Below, one piece after another: positions 27,572 through 39,371 of a stretch of DNA of 64,000 nucleotides; position 1 is the stretch's first letter, and every line of letters begins with the position of its first letter. Under the pieces are notes generated by a model, which was not told the DNA's origin, did no database searches, and worked only from the letters and a program-made list of their open reading frames with translations. This DNA comes from Pasteurella canis (GTDB lineage: Bacteria > Pseudomonadota > Gammaproteobacteria > Enterobacterales > Pasteurellaceae), in assembly GCF_900454865.1 (NCBI RefSeq), contig NZ_UGTV01000015.1, forward strand, positions 248,001 to 312,000, given 5' to 3'. Both the position numbers and the translations under genes were made by a program.

Positions 27572-27602
27572 TTGACACAAGCGCAAACGTTTGCGTTATA
27601 AT
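27572..27602 (+). promoter_or_regulatory. purH promoter with embedded PurR operator
   Basis: TTGACA (27572-27577) and TATAAT (27597-27602) flank a perfect palindrome CGCAAACGTTTGCG (27582-27595), which is the PurR box core. The operator fills the spacer between the two promoter boxes, so bound PurR-hypoxanthine or guanine would block polymerase directly. The spacer to TATAAT is 19 bases, a little long. Confidence 0.88.
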
Positions 27603-27656
27603 GCTCACCTCTCTTTTATTATTCATTTTAAACGCTAAATTTTAAGGATTTTTTCA

Positions 27657-29261
27657 ATGCAAGCTAATCGTCCTATTCGTCAGGCATTACTGAGTGTTTC
27701 AGATAAAACTGGTATCGTTGAATTTGCCCAAGGTTTGATACAACGGGGAGTAAAATTACTTTCAACAGGTGGTACTGCAAAGTTATTAGCAGATAATGGT
27801 TTACCTGTAATTGAAGTCTCAGATTATACTGGTTTTCCTGAAATGATGGATGGGCGTGTAAAAACATTACATCCTAAAGTGCATGGTGGTATTTTAGGCC
27901 GTCGTGGTATTGATGATGAAATCATGCATCAGCATGGTATTGAAAGTATTGATATGGTCGTTGTGAATTTATATCCGTTTGCAGCGACAGTGGCAAAACC
28001 AAATTGCACATTAGAGGACGCAGTAGAGAATATTGATATTGGCGGACCAACAATGGTGCGCTCTGCTGCTAAAAACCATAAAGATGTGGCGATTGTAGTC
28101 AATAATAAGGATTTTGATGCTATTCTCACTGAAATGGATCAACACCAAAATAGCTTAACTTTAGAAACACGATTTGATTTAGCGATTAAGGCTTTCGAAC
28201 ATACCGCGCAATATGACGCTATGATTGCTAACTACTTCGGACAAAAAGTACCACCGTATCAAGGTGCTGCTGAAGAAGATTTAACCCAAGAATGTGGTCA
28301 ATTCCCTCGTACTTTAAACCTGAATTTTACCCGTAAACAAACAATGCGTTATGGCGAAAATAGCCACCAGCAAGCAGCTTTTTATGTGGAAAATGAATTA
28401 AAAGAAGCCAGCGTTTCTACTGCTGTTCAACTGCAAGGTAAAGCACTTTCCTATAATAACATTGCAGATACGGATGCGGCGTTGGAATGTGTGAAAGAGT
28501 TCCACGAGCCAGCTTGCGTGATTGTGAAACACGCAAACCCTTGTGGTGTGGCATTAGGTGAAAACATTTTAGAAGCCTATGATCGTGCTTATCAAACTGA
28601 TCCTACTTCGGCATTTGGCGGTATTATCGCCTTTAATCGAGAGCTTGATGTACAAACTGCTCAAGCAATTATTGAGCGTCAATTCGTTGAAGTGATTATT
28701 GCTCCAAAGGTTGCTGAGGATGCACAACAAATCCTTGCGACTAAGAAAAATGTGCGTGTGCTAGCTTGTGGTGAGTGGGAAGAAGAGCCTATTGCTCGTT
28801 TAGATTTCAAACGAGTCAATGGTGGCTTGTTAGTACAAGAAGCAGATTTAGGTCATGTTGATATTGAGGATTTAGAGTTTGTGACGGAACGTAAACCAAC
28901 CGTAGAAGAGATGTTCGATCTATTGTTCTGTTGGAAAGTGGCGAAATATGTGAAGTCTAATGCGATTGTTTATGCGAAAAATAAACAGACTATCGGTATT
29001 GGTGCAGGGCAGATGAGTCGAGTTTATTCTGCGAAAATCGCAGCAATTAAAGCAGAAGATGAAGGCTTACAAGTGGCTGGTTGTGTGATGGCATCTGACG
29101 CTTTCTTCCCATTCCGAGATGGTATTGATGCAGCTGCGAAAGCTGGCATTACTTGCGTTATCCATCCAGGTGGCTCAATGCGTGATCAAGAAGTGATTGA
29201 TGCGGCTAATGAACATGGTATGGCGATGGTATTGACGGGAATGCGTCATTTTAGACATTAA
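27657..29261 (+). CDS. purH: Bifunctional AICAR transformylase/IMP cyclohydrolase PurH
   Basis: A 534-residue cytosolic enzyme for the last two steps of IMP synthesis: formylation of AICAR with 10-formyl-THF, then ring closure. The N-terminal MGS-like cyclohydrolase domain (1-150) has '[15 protein letters not shown]', '[20 protein letters not shown]' and 'NLYPF'. The transformylase part contains '[14 protein letters not shown]', the active-site '[10 protein letters not shown]', and '[18 protein letters not shown]'. First gene of a PurR-controlled run with purD and glyA. A TAAGGA ribosome site lies before the ATG. Confidence 0.97.
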   Translation: MQANRPIRQALLSVSDKTGIVEFAQGLIQRGVKLLSTGGTAKLLADNGLPVIEVSDYTGFPEMMDGRVKTLHPKVHGGILGRRGIDDEIMHQHGIESIDMVVVNLYPFAATVAKPNCTLEDAVENIDIGGPTMVRSAAKNHKDVAIVVNNKDFDAILTEMDQHQNSLTLETRFDLAIKAFEHTAQYDAMIANYFGQKVPPYQGAAEEDLTQECGQFPRTLNLNFTRKQTMRYGENSHQQAAFYVENELKEASVSTAVQLQGKALSYNNIADTDAALECVKEFHEPACVIVKHANPCGVALGENILEAYDRAYQTDPTSAFGGIIAFNRELDVQTAQAIIERQFVEVIIAPKVAEDAQQILATKKNVRVLACGEWEEEPIARLDFKRVNGGLLVQEADLGHVDIEDLEFVTERKPTVEEMFDLLFCWKVAKYVKSNAIVYAKNKQTIGIGAGQMSRVYSAKIAAIKAEDEGLQVAGCVMASDAFFPFRDGIDAAAKAGITCVIHPGGSMRDQEVIDAANEHGMAMVLTGMRHFRH

Positions 29262-29333
29262 GATTTAATGTATTTATCAAAATGTTCCATTTTAAATAAA
29301 TGTATCAATTTCAAATAACACAGGAAAATCATT

Positions 29334-30617
29334 ATGAACATTCTCATCATCGGAAATGGCGGTCGGGAACATGCATTAGCTTGGAAAGTTGCGCAATCTC
29401 CATTAGCAGATAAAGTATTTGTTGCTCCAGGTAATGCTGGAACAGCATTAGAAGATAAAGTTGAAAACGTAGCAATTTCTGCGACCGATGTCGAAAAATT
29501 AGTAGCGTTTGCACAAGAAAATCAAATTGGTTTAACTATTGTTGGACCTGAAGCACCATTAGTAATTGGTGTTGTAGATGCATTTCGCGCAGCAGGTTTG
29601 AAAATTTTTGGACCAACTCAAGCCGCTGCACAATTAGAAGGTTCAAAAGCCTTTACTAAAGATTTTTTAGCGCGTCATAAAATTCCAACTGCAGAATATC
29701 AAAACTTTACTGAAGTTGAGCCTGCTTTGGCGTATTTACGTGAAAAAGGTGCACCAATCGTAGTTAAAGCAGATGGTTTAGCAGCAGGCAAAGGCGTGAT
29801 TGTTGCGATGACTTTAGAAGAAGCAGAAATAGCAGTAAAAGATATGCTTTCAGGTAATGCCTTTGGTGAAGCTGGGAGCCGTGTAGTTATTGAAGAATTT
29901 TTAGATGGTGAAGAGGCGAGTTTCATCGTGATGGTGGACGGTAAAAACGTTGAGCCAATGGCAACCAGTCAAGACCATAAGCGTGTGGGTGAAAATGACA
30001 CCGGTTTAAATACGGGCGGTATGGGGGCATATTCACCTGCACCTGTTGTAACTGCTGAAATTCATGATCGTATTATGCAAGAAGTGATTTATCCGACAGT
30101 AAATGGAATGTCTGCAGAAGGCAACGTGTATACAGGTTTTCTTTATGCAGGCTTGATGATTATGCCTAATGGTCAGCCAAAAGTGATTGAATTTAACTGC
30201 CGTTTCGGTGATCCTGAAACACAGCCAATTATGTTGCGTCTAGAGTCAGATTTAGTTGAGCTTTGCCTTGCTGCTTGCGAAGGTAAATTGGATAAGAAAA
30301 AATCACAGTGGTGTGAAAAGGCTTCACTTGGAATTGTTCTTGCTGCGGAAGGTTATCCCGGTGATTATCGCAAAGGTGACGAAATTACAGGCATCGAAAG
30401 TGCGGTCGAAAATCAAAAAGTTTTTTTAGCTGGTGTGGAAAATAAAGACGGTAAATTAGTTACCAATGGTGGCCGTGTCGTTTGTGTAACGGCATTAGGC
30501 GATAGTGTTTATGATGCACAACAACAAGCGCTGATGTTAGCCGAAAAAGTGAAATGGGCTGGTCGTTTCTATCGTCGTGATATTGGTTATCGCGCAGTTG
30601 CAAGAGAACAACAATAA
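29334..30617 (+). CDS. purD: Phosphoribosylamine--glycine ligase PurD (GARS)
   Basis: A 427-residue ATP-grasp enzyme that joins glycine to phosphoribosylamine, the second step of purine synthesis. Blocks in order: N-terminal 'NILIIGNGGREHALAWK', 'TIVGPEAPLVIGVVD', the ATP-grasp core 'PIVVKADGLAAGKGVIVA' and 'VVIEEFLDGEEASFIVM', the metal-binding 'VIEFNCRFGDPETQ', and the small C-terminal domain. It follows purH by 72 bases. A Hin uptake signal is inside (30398-30406). glyA, which makes glycine, follows, so the product of one neighbour feeds the other. Confidence 0.97.
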   Translation: MNILIIGNGGREHALAWKVAQSPLADKVFVAPGNAGTALEDKVENVAISATDVEKLVAFAQENQIGLTIVGPEAPLVIGVVDAFRAAGLKIFGPTQAAAQLEGSKAFTKDFLARHKIPTAEYQNFTEVEPALAYLREKGAPIVVKADGLAAGKGVIVAMTLEEAEIAVKDMLSGNAFGEAGSRVVIEEFLDGEEASFIVMVDGKNVEPMATSQDHKRVGENDTGLNTGGMGAYSPAPVVTAEIHDRIMQEVIYPTVNGMSAEGNVYTGFLYAGLMIMPNGQPKVIEFNCRFGDPETQPIMLRLESDLVELCLAACEGKLDKKKSQWCEKASLGIVLAAEGYPGDYRKGDEITGIESAVENQKVFLAGVENKDGKLVTNGGRVVCVTALGDSVYDAQQQALMLAEKVKWAGRFYRRDIGYRAVAREQQ

Positions 30618-30765
30618 AGCGCGGTATCTTTTTCATCGATTTGATAAGATGAAATTTTTTCATTAAAAAATGAAAAATTAACAACCAAATTTTAATTAAA
30701 AAATCCTGTGGAAACAGGTACACTAACTGAATTCACAATCATCTTTACTAAAAGAGGAAATCATA

Positions 30766-32028
30766 ATGTTAAAAAGAAGTATGAACATCGCTGATTACGA
30801 TCCGGTTTTATGGCAAGCTATTCAAGATGAAAATCGTCGTCAAGAAGAACATATCGAATTAATCGCATCTGAAAACTATGCAAGCCCACGTGTAATGGAA
30901 GCGCAAGGTTCTCAATTCACTAATAAATATGCAGAAGGTTACCCAGGCAAACGTTATTATGGTGGTTGTGAGTATGCGGATATTGTTGAGCAGTTAGCAA
31001 TTGATCGTGCGAAAGAATTATTTGATGCAGATTATGTGAATGTACAACCTCACTCCGGTTCACAAGCAAACGCAGCTGTTTATGGCGCATTATTACAGCC
31101 ACACGATACTATTCTAGGGATGAGTCTTGCACACGGTGGTCACTTAACGCACGGCGCATCAGTGAGCTTTTCTGGTAAAATCTATAACGCAGTTCAATAT
31201 GGGATCACTGCAGATGGTTTAATTGATTATGAAGATGTTCGCCAAAAAGCATTAGAATGCAAACCTAAAATGATCGTAGCGGGTTTCTCTGCTTACTCTC
31301 AAGTGGTTGATTGGGCGAAAATGCGTGAAATCGCTGATGAAGTAGGTGCATACCTTTTCGTTGATATGGCACACGTTGCTGGTCTTATCGCAGCTGGTGT
31401 TTACCCAAGCCCGTTACCACACGCACATATCGTAACGACAACAACACACAAAACATTAGGTGGTCCACGTGGTGGTTTAATTCTTTCTTCAGCGAAAGAT
31501 GAGGAGCTTTATAAAAAATTACAAAGTTCGGTATTCCCTGCTAATCAAGGTGGTCCATTAGTACATGTAATTGCGGCAAAAGCCGTATGCTTTAAAGAAG
31601 CACTTGAACCTGAATACAAAGTATACCAACAACAAGTTGTAAAAAATGCTAAAGCAATGGTAGAGGTGTTTAAACAACGTGGTTATAACGTTGTATCAAA
31701 TGGGACTGAAAACCATTTATTTTTAGTTGATTTAGTTAGTCATGGCTTAACAGGTAAAGCTGCGGATGCTGCATTAGGGAGTGCGAATATCACTGTCAAT
31801 AAAAATGCCGTGCCAAATGATCCACAAAAACCATTTGTGACATCAGGTATTCGTGTAGGAACACCTTCAATTACTCGTCGTGGTTTTAAAGAAACAGAAT
31901 CTGCTGAATTAGCAAGTTGGATGTGTGATGTATTAGATGCGATGGGTAAAGAAAATGAAGCACAAGTGATTGCAGAAACAAAAGAAAAAGTATTAGCAAT
32001 TTGTAAGCGCCTTCCTGTTTATGCTTAA
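30766..32028 (+). CDS. glyA: Serine hydroxymethyltransferase
   Basis: A 420-residue pyridoxal-phosphate enzyme that converts serine and tetrahydrofolate to glycine and 5,10-methylene-THF, feeding purine, thymidylate and methionine synthesis. Signatures: '[23 protein letters not shown]', '[19 protein letters not shown]', and the PLP-lysine in '[13 protein letters not shown]'. Two in-frame starts exist (30766 and the Met five codons later); the first has an AAAGAGGAAA site and fits the Pasteurellaceae family start. It is last in the purH-purD-glyA run, with its own leader of 148 bases. Confidence 0.97.
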   Translation: MLKRSMNIADYDPVLWQAIQDENRRQEEHIELIASENYASPRVMEAQGSQFTNKYAEGYPGKRYYGGCEYADIVEQLAIDRAKELFDADYVNVQPHSGSQANAAVYGALLQPHDTILGMSLAHGGHLTHGASVSFSGKIYNAVQYGITADGLIDYEDVRQKALECKPKMIVAGFSAYSQVVDWAKMREIADEVGAYLFVDMAHVAGLIAAGVYPSPLPHAHIVTTTTHKTLGGPRGGLILSSAKDEELYKKLQSSVFPANQGGPLVHVIAAKAVCFKEALEPEYKVYQQQVVKNAKAMVEVFKQRGYNVVSNGTENHLFLVDLVSHGLTGKAADAALGSANITVNKNAVPNDPQKPFVTSGIRVGTPSITRRGFKETESAELASWMCDVLDAMGKENEAQVIAETKEKVLAICKRLPVYA

Positions 32029-32430
32029 TCTAATACTTTAACTATTGACTATTTTACGGTGGCAAATGCCACCGTTTCTTTTTTTATGAAAAATAAATAA
32101 CAGAATGCGATAAGAACTATTGAGGATTTATTTTGATTCTGTTATTTGACGAGTAGATTGATTAGAGATAGGGTTGATTAGCCAAGATTTTCAACATCAA
32201 ATAGCATAACTGGTCTTTAAAAGTGCGGTCAGTTTTATGGGGACTTTGTTGATTATGTGAGTGATATTATCTTTTGATTTTAAAACATAAAAGTAAAATT
32301 TTACCTAAATGGACCGCACTTTAATTTGAAATATCGTCCCTTGTTTACTAGAGGATAATTTCATTTTGCTAGACCATAGACTTTTCGATGTAGTTGAATA
32401 GTATCATTCTTTGGGCTATATCATTCAAGA
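32029..32430. other. Gene-free gap between convergent glyA and secF
   Basis: It contains the glyA terminator, then two opposed Hin uptake signals (32221-32229 forward; 32313-32321 reverse) about 80 bases apart that could pair over a long loop. No reading frame of note. The secF terminator lies at its far end. Confidence 0.5.
32056..32083 (+). terminator. Terminator of glyA
   Basis: ACGGTGGC (32056-32063) pairs with GCCACCGT (32068-32075) around AAAT, followed by TTCTTTTTTT, 27 bases after the stop. Confidence 0.9.
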
Positions 32431-32458
32431 AAAAGGTAGAACAACTGTTCTACCTTTT
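32431..32458 (-). terminator. Terminator of the tgt-yajC-secDF run
   Basis: AAAAGGTAGAAC (32431-32442) pairs perfectly with GTTCTACCTTTT (32447-32458) around a 4-base loop. On the minus strand the stem ends in TTTTTCTT, 18 bases beyond the secF stop. Confidence 0.88.
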
Positions 32459-32476
32459 ATTACGTTAAAGAATGCT

Positions 32477-33448
32477 TTATGGCATATCATCTAGATCATC
32501 ATTATCAATTTTTGGTGGTAGCATATGTTCACGTTTTAAACCCAAATCATAAGCTAACGCGATAGCGACAAAGATAGAAGAATAAGTACCAAAAGCAATC
32601 CCGATTAATAATGCGACAGAAAAACTATGGATACTTGGACCGCCAAATAAGATTAATGATACAACAACAATCACTGTTGTTACGGATGTCATTAACGTTC
32701 TCGATAAAGTTTGTGAAAGAGAAATATTGATAATATCAATAACGTCAGTACGTCTAATTTTACGCATATTCTCTCTTACACGGTCAAATACAACGATACT
32801 ATCGTTTAATGAATAACCGACAACGGTTAAGATTGCTGCAACAAAAGTAAGATTCACCTCAATCTGTAATAACGAGAAAAAACCAAGTGTAACGATCACA
32901 TCATGAGTTAATGAGGCAACAGCACCAACTGCTAAACGCCACTCAAATCGCATACCAATATAGACGAGTAGCATGAGTAACGTTGCTAAAGTAGCATAAA
33001 TAGCCGATTGTGTTAATTCCTCACCTACATTGGGTCCAACAAATTCAATACTATGTACTATCACATTTTTATCCACTGCAACAGCAAGTATTTCTTTCAC
33101 ATTGTTACCAATATTGGCATCACTAATCGCAGCAGGTAAACGAATGATAATATCTCTTATACTGCCTGAGCTTTGCACAATAGCACCTTGAATACCATTT
33201 TGTTCCAAAGTAACGCGTACTTTATCAAGATCAGCAGGTTGTGAAAAGCTCATATCAATTACTGTTCCACCAGTAAAGTCTAATCCCCAATTAAAGCCTT
33301 TAGTCACAATAAAGAAGAGAGAGGCAGCCATAACTAATACAGAAACGAGATAACCCCATTTACGAAAGTCCATAAAGCGAATTAAACGATATGGTAGTTT
33401 GATATTTCCTACTTCAGAGGTTTCTTTTTTATTTGTAAATAAACTCAC
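32477..33448 (-). CDS. secF: Protein translocase subunit SecF
   Basis: A 323-residue inner-membrane protein with six helices. With SecD and YajC it uses the proton gradient to pull exported proteins out of the SecYEG channel. 'FNWGLDFTGGTVIDMSF' (D1-type motif), the periplasmic loop, and the conserved core 'VGYSLNDSIVVFDRVRENMR' are present. It starts 10 bases after secD and ends the operon. Confidence 0.96.
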   Translation of the reverse strand: MSLFTNKKETSEVGNIKLPYRLIRFMDFRKWGYLVSVLVMAASLFFIVTKGFNWGLDFTGGTVIDMSFSQPADLDKVRVTLEQNGIQGAIVQSSGSIRDIIIRLPAAISDANIGNNVKEILAVAVDKNVIVHSIEFVGPNVGEELTQSAIYATLATLLMLLVYIGMRFEWRLAVGAVASLTHDVIVTLGFFSLLQIEVNLTFVAAILTVVGYSLNDSIVVFDRVRENMRKIRRTDVIDIINISLSQTLSRTLMTSVTTVIVVVSLILFGGPSIHSFSVALLIGIAFGTYSSIFVAIALAYDLGLKREHMLPPKIDNDDLDDMP

Positions 33449-33458
33449 AGCATCCTCT

Positions 33459-35309
33459 CTAAATTGACAATTTGTTTACACGTTTGCCACCGTATAAGAA
33501 GTTTACGATAGCACGAGTGCCTATAATGGCAGTAAACATAGAAATACCTACTCCAAGCGCAAGTGTAATTGCAAAGCCTTTTACTGGACCTGAGCCTACT
33601 GCATAAAGAATAATAGAGGTTAGGATCGTGGTCAGGTTTGCATCAAAAATACTGGTGAATGCACCAGAATAACCTTCATGTATTGCCTGCTGGATTGGTC
33701 TACCATTACGAATTTCCTCTTTGATGCGTTCAAAAATAAGCACGTTAGCATCAATTGACATCCCTACGGAAAGAACAATACCCGCAATACCAGGCATAGA
33801 AAGGGTTGCTCCAGGTAATAATGACATTAAACCCACAACTAATACTATATTAGCGATAAGCGCTATATTAGCAATCAGCCCAAATTTGCGATAGTAAATT
33901 GTCATAAATACTATAACAGCAAGCAATCCCCAGAAACTTGCTTCTAATCCTTGGCGAACGTTTTCAGCACCAAGTGATGGACCGATGGTACGCTCTTCAA
34001 CAATTTGAATAGGTGCAATTAAAGCACCAGAACGTAATAATACAGCAAGATTTAATGCTTCTGCAGGGCTATCAATACCTGTAATTTGGAACTGGCTACC
34101 AAAGCGTCCTTGAATCGTAGCAACATTAATGACTTCTTCATGTTTTTCTAAAATAGCTTTCCCATTTTCATCTTTTTTACCACTGTCTTTATATTCAACA
34201 TATAAGGTTGCCATTGGTTTTTTGAGATTTAAACGCGTTGCTTGCGACATAATTTCGCCACCTTCACTGTCTAAAGTGACACTTACTTGTGGGCGTGAAG
34301 TTTGTTGATCAATTCCAGAACTAGCATTAGTTATATGTTCACCACCTAGCACTGCACGTTTATAAAGTACGACAGGGCGACCATGGCGATCAAGTTTTAC
34401 TTCAGAATCATTTGGCACAAAACCACGTGTTGCTGAGTCAAGATTGACATTTTCATTAACCAAGCGGAATTCTAAAGTTGCAGTCGCCCCTAAAATTTCT
34501 TTTGCACGAGCAGTATCTTGCACCCCGGGTAATTCTACTACAATACGTTCAGCGCCTTGACGTTGAATAACTGCCTCAGATACCCCTAATTCAGATACAC
34601 GCTTACGCAATATTGTTAAGTTTTGCTCAATTGCGCTTTCGCGGGATTCATTTAGTGCCGCCTCAGAGAGCTCAAGAGAAAGTGTATTTTCTGAAATCGC
34701 TTTAATATCTAAATTATGATGCTGTTTACGTAAGAAACGTTGTACTTCATCGGATTGTTCTGGTTTTAGTAATGTGATCAGAGTACTGAAATTATCACCA
34801 GATTTGATTGACGTATATTGATATTTTTCTTTACGTAATTGAGTGCGTAAGGCATCTTGTAATTGTTCTTGACGTTTAGTCAGAGCCGAATTCATATCAA
34901 CTTCCATTAAGAAGCGTACACCACCACGTAAGTCCAGCCCCCATTTCATTGGGTAAGCACCTACAGATGTTAGCCATTTTGGCGTCGCAGGTGCAAGGTT
35001 AAGTGCGACAGAGTAACTATTGCCGAGCTTTTCAGATAATTTATCTTTAGCAAGGAGTTGAGCATCAGTATTGTGAAAACGTGCAAGGATAGAGCCGTTT
35101 TCTAGAATAATAGATTTTGTTTCTAAATTATTTTGATTTAATAAAGTTTGTACTTCACTAAATATTTGTGTGTTGGCTTCTTGTCCTCGTGTTCCTGAAA
35201 TTTGAACAGCGGGATCTTCACCATAAAGATTTGGAAGAGAATATAAAACACCAATGGCGATCACAAGGATCACCATTAGGTTCTTCCAAAGAGGGTAACG
35301 ATTTAACAT
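33459..35309 (-). CDS. secD: Protein translocase subunit SecD
   Basis: A 616-residue inner-membrane protein with an N-terminal helix, a large periplasmic portion (P1 head and base, about residues 30-450) and five C-terminal helices. Motifs: 'WGLDLRGGVRFLMEVD', 'RIVVELPGVQDTARAKEILGATATLEFR', and the membrane motif 'GIVLSVGMSIDANVLIFERIKEE'. It works with SecF in proton-driven release of translocated proteins. It follows yajC by 24 bases on the same strand. Confidence 0.96.
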   Translation of the reverse strand: MLNRYPLWKNLMVILVIAIGVLYSLPNLYGEDPAVQISGTRGQEANTQIFSEVQTLLNQNNLETKSIILENGSILARFHNTDAQLLAKDKLSEKLGNSYSVALNLAPATPKWLTSVGAYPMKWGLDLRGGVRFLMEVDMNSALTKRQEQLQDALRTQLRKEKYQYTSIKSGDNFSTLITLLKPEQSDEVQRFLRKQHHNLDIKAISENTLSLELSEAALNESRESAIEQNLTILRKRVSELGVSEAVIQRQGAERIVVELPGVQDTARAKEILGATATLEFRLVNENVNLDSATRGFVPNDSEVKLDRHGRPVVLYKRAVLGGEHITNASSGIDQQTSRPQVSVTLDSEGGEIMSQATRLNLKKPMATLYVEYKDSGKKDENGKAILEKHEEVINVATIQGRFGSQFQITGIDSPAEALNLAVLLRSGALIAPIQIVEERTIGPSLGAENVRQGLEASFWGLLAVIVFMTIYYRKFGLIANIALIANIVLVVGLMSLLPGATLSMPGIAGIVLSVGMSIDANVLIFERIKEEIRNGRPIQQAIHEGYSGAFTSIFDANLTTILTSIILYAVGSGPVKGFAITLALGVGISMFTAIIGTRAIVNFLYGGKRVNKLSI

Positions 35310-35333
35310 AGTTTTCCCTTTAGGAATAAAAAA

Positions 35334-35630
35334 TTAAGATTTTAATGAGCCTTTCGGTAACACTGCAACAACGTAGTTACGGTTGATTGTGACTTCAGTA
35401 GAGTCATTTAATGCAATGATGATGCTGTCACTATCAGGCGATACTTTGGTAATACGACCAATTAACCCGCCTGCGATTAATACTTCAGTACCTTTTGCTA
35501 ATTCAGACATTAACTTTTTGTGTTCTTTATTACGTTTTGCTTGCGGACGATAGATCATAAAATAGAAAATCAATCCGAAGATTACGAAAATAAATAACAT
35601 TGACATTGGACTACCTTGTTGAGCTTCCAT
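35334..35630 (-). CDS. yajC: Sec translocon accessory subunit YajC
   Basis: A 98-residue protein with one N-terminal transmembrane helix (about 9-27, 'MLFIFVIFGLIFYFMIY') followed by 'RPQAKRNKEHKKLMSELAKGTEVLIAGGLIGRI' and an SH3-like cytoplasmic domain. It binds SecDF and is associated with the AcrB pump in E. coli. It sits in the usual position before secD. The 100-bp gap upstream separates it from the TusA-like gene. Confidence 0.95.
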   Translation of the reverse strand: MEAQQGSPMSMLFIFVIFGLIFYFMIYRPQAKRNKEHKKLMSELAKGTEVLIAGGLIGRITKVSPDSDSIIIALNDSTEVTINRNYVVAVLPKGSLKS

Positions 35631-35731
35631 TTGTTATTTCCCTTCTTAAAAGTAAAATTAAAACATAAATTTGACGAAAAAATCGCTTGCTAAAAATACC
35701 ATAAAATCAGGTGAAGTGAAAGGAATTGCCA

Positions 35732-35953
35732 TTATTTTTGGATGGTTAGTTGATAAGCGCAACGATTGATTTGTTTAATATTGAGAAATTGATAATTTTG
35801 TTGTTGGCACAGCAATTTAATCTCATCTATCGTACTTCGATTATTAAGTATAAGAGTGAGTGTTTCAGTTTGATTTAATTGTTTTAATGCTTTTTGACTC
35901 ATTAACAGAGGTAAAGGGCAAGTAAATGGTGTCAAATCAAGAAAATAGTTCAT
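35732..35953 (-). CDS. TusA-family sulfur-carrier-like protein
   Basis: A 73-residue TusA/SirA/YedF-type domain. The active cysteine sits in the family motif C-P-x-P ('FTCPLPLLMSQKALKQL'), about residue 11. The rest, 'LILNNRSTIDEIKLLCQQQNYQF', matches the alpha-beta fold. The frame runs on to 35983, but the ATG at 35953 gives the natural start (M-N-Y-F-L-D-L). TusA proteins relay persulfide sulfur for tRNA thiolation or other sulfur chemistry; which path this one serves is unknown. It follows the hemerythrin-like gene by 17 bases, so the two are probably co-transcribed. Confidence 0.8.
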   Translation of the reverse strand: MNYFLDLTPFTCPLPLLMSQKALKQLNQTETLTLILNNRSTIDEIKLLCQQQNYQFLNIKQINRCAYQLTIQK

Positions 35954-35970
35954 GTTACTTGCCTTTTTAT

Positions 35971-38017
<2,047 letters not shown>

Positions 38018-39109
38018 TTAATCTAACCCCGTGACATTTGGATTTTTTGTAATAAACATCGCATCGCCATAACTAAAGAAGCGATAGCGATTTTCGACCG
38101 CGCTTTGATATGCTGTCATTGTATGTTTATATCCAGCAAACGCTGACACTAGCATAATTAATGTACTTTCAGGTAAATGAAAGTTAGTAATTAAACAGTC
38201 CACAATGCGAAATGGTTTACCTGGATACAGAAAAATAGAGGTATCCGAAAAATAAGGTTCAATTAACTGTTTACTGCCTTGTTCTTCAGCGTTTAAAGCA
38301 GCACTTTCTACTGAGCGAACCGAAGTTGTTCCGACAGCAATGACACGTTTACCTGCTTGTTTCGTTTCTAGAATTGCATGGCAAACGTCTTGTGGTACTT
38401 CGACATACTCTGCGTGCATTTTATGATCTTCAATTTGTTCTACACGTACAGGTTGGAAGGTTCCCGCACCAACATGTAGCGTGACAAATGCAAAATTTAC
38501 ACCTTTTGTTTTTAATTGTGCTAATAGTTCATCATCAAAGTGTAAACCTGCAGTCGGTGCAGCCACTGCACCAGGTACTTTGTTATAGACTGTTTGATAG
38601 CGCTCTTGATCTGCGTCTTCATCAGGACGATCGATGTAAGGAGGAAGAGGCATATGTCCAATTTGTTGTAATACATCTAAAAGTGTTGTTTGTTTTTCCA
38701 CAATTTCGACTTCGAATAATGTATCATGGCGATCAAGCATGACCATTTTGATTCCGTTATTCTCACCTAATTTATCTTCGCCTAAAAAGAGCTCTGTACC
38801 TGCTTTAGGTGCCTTTGAGGAGCGAATATGAGCGAGAAAACGTGTATCTGTCAAAATACGTTCGACTAATACCTCGACTTTTCCACCACTTGCTTTTCGC
38901 CCAAACATACGGGCAGGGATGACTCGGGTATTGTTAAAGATAAGTAAGTCTCCTGGATTGATTTGCTCAATAATATCCGCAAAAGTATGATGCGAAAGTT
39001 CGCCATTTTCACCATTGAGTTGAAGTAAACGGCTAGACGTACGTTCAGTTTTAGGATAGCGAGCAATAAGCTCATCTGGTAAATTGAAATGGAAATCAGC
39101 AACACGCAT
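38018..39109 (-). CDS. queA: S-adenosylmethionine:tRNA ribosyltransferase-isomerase QueA
   Basis: A 363-residue enzyme that transfers and isomerises the ribosyl part of S-adenosylmethionine onto preQ1-tRNA to give epoxyqueuosine. Family blocks: '[16 protein letters not shown]', '[16 protein letters not shown]', '[15 protein letters not shown]', and '[19 protein letters not shown]'. The length is slightly above the E. coli protein (356). It is followed by tgt, the next earlier enzyme of the same tRNA modification. Confidence 0.97.
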   Translation of the reverse strand: MRVADFHFNLPDELIARYPKTERTSSRLLQLNGENGELSHHTFADIIEQINPGDLLIFNNTRVIPARMFGRKASGGKVEVLVERILTDTRFLAHIRSSKAPKAGTELFLGEDKLGENNGIKMVMLDRHDTLFEVEIVEKQTTLLDVLQQIGHMPLPPYIDRPDEDADQERYQTVYNKVPGAVAAPTAGLHFDDELLAQLKTKGVNFAFVTLHVGAGTFQPVRVEQIEDHKMHAEYVEVPQDVCHAILETKQAGKRVIAVGTTSVRSVESAALNAEEQGSKQLIEPYFSDTSIFLYPGKPFRIVDCLITNFHLPESTLIMLVSAFAGYKHTMTAYQSAVENRYRFFSYGDAMFITKNPNVTGLD

Positions 39110-39226
39110 AAAAATGTTATAACTGTTATGTAAAAAAGGTGGGCGTAAGTCTATTGCGAATTTTGCGATTGTACAAGGAAAAATCCCTTATTTCTGAGAA
39201 GAACCGCTTTTATTTGATTTCAAGGT

Positions 39227-39255
39227 AAAAAAAAGCCCTTTCAACACGAAAGGGC
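39227..39255 (-). terminator. Terminator of trhP
   Basis: GCCCTTTC (39235-39242) pairs with GAAAGGGC (39248-39255) around a 5-base loop. On the minus strand it is followed by a run of eight T. Confidence 0.9.
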
Positions 39256-39371
39256 CAAAATATATTTGGAGTCATACTTTTTAGGGTATGTGATGCATTA
39301 TATACACAAAAATAACAAATGCAACATTTTTTTAACAAAACATTAAATAATACTTTTTATTTTTTTAGCAT

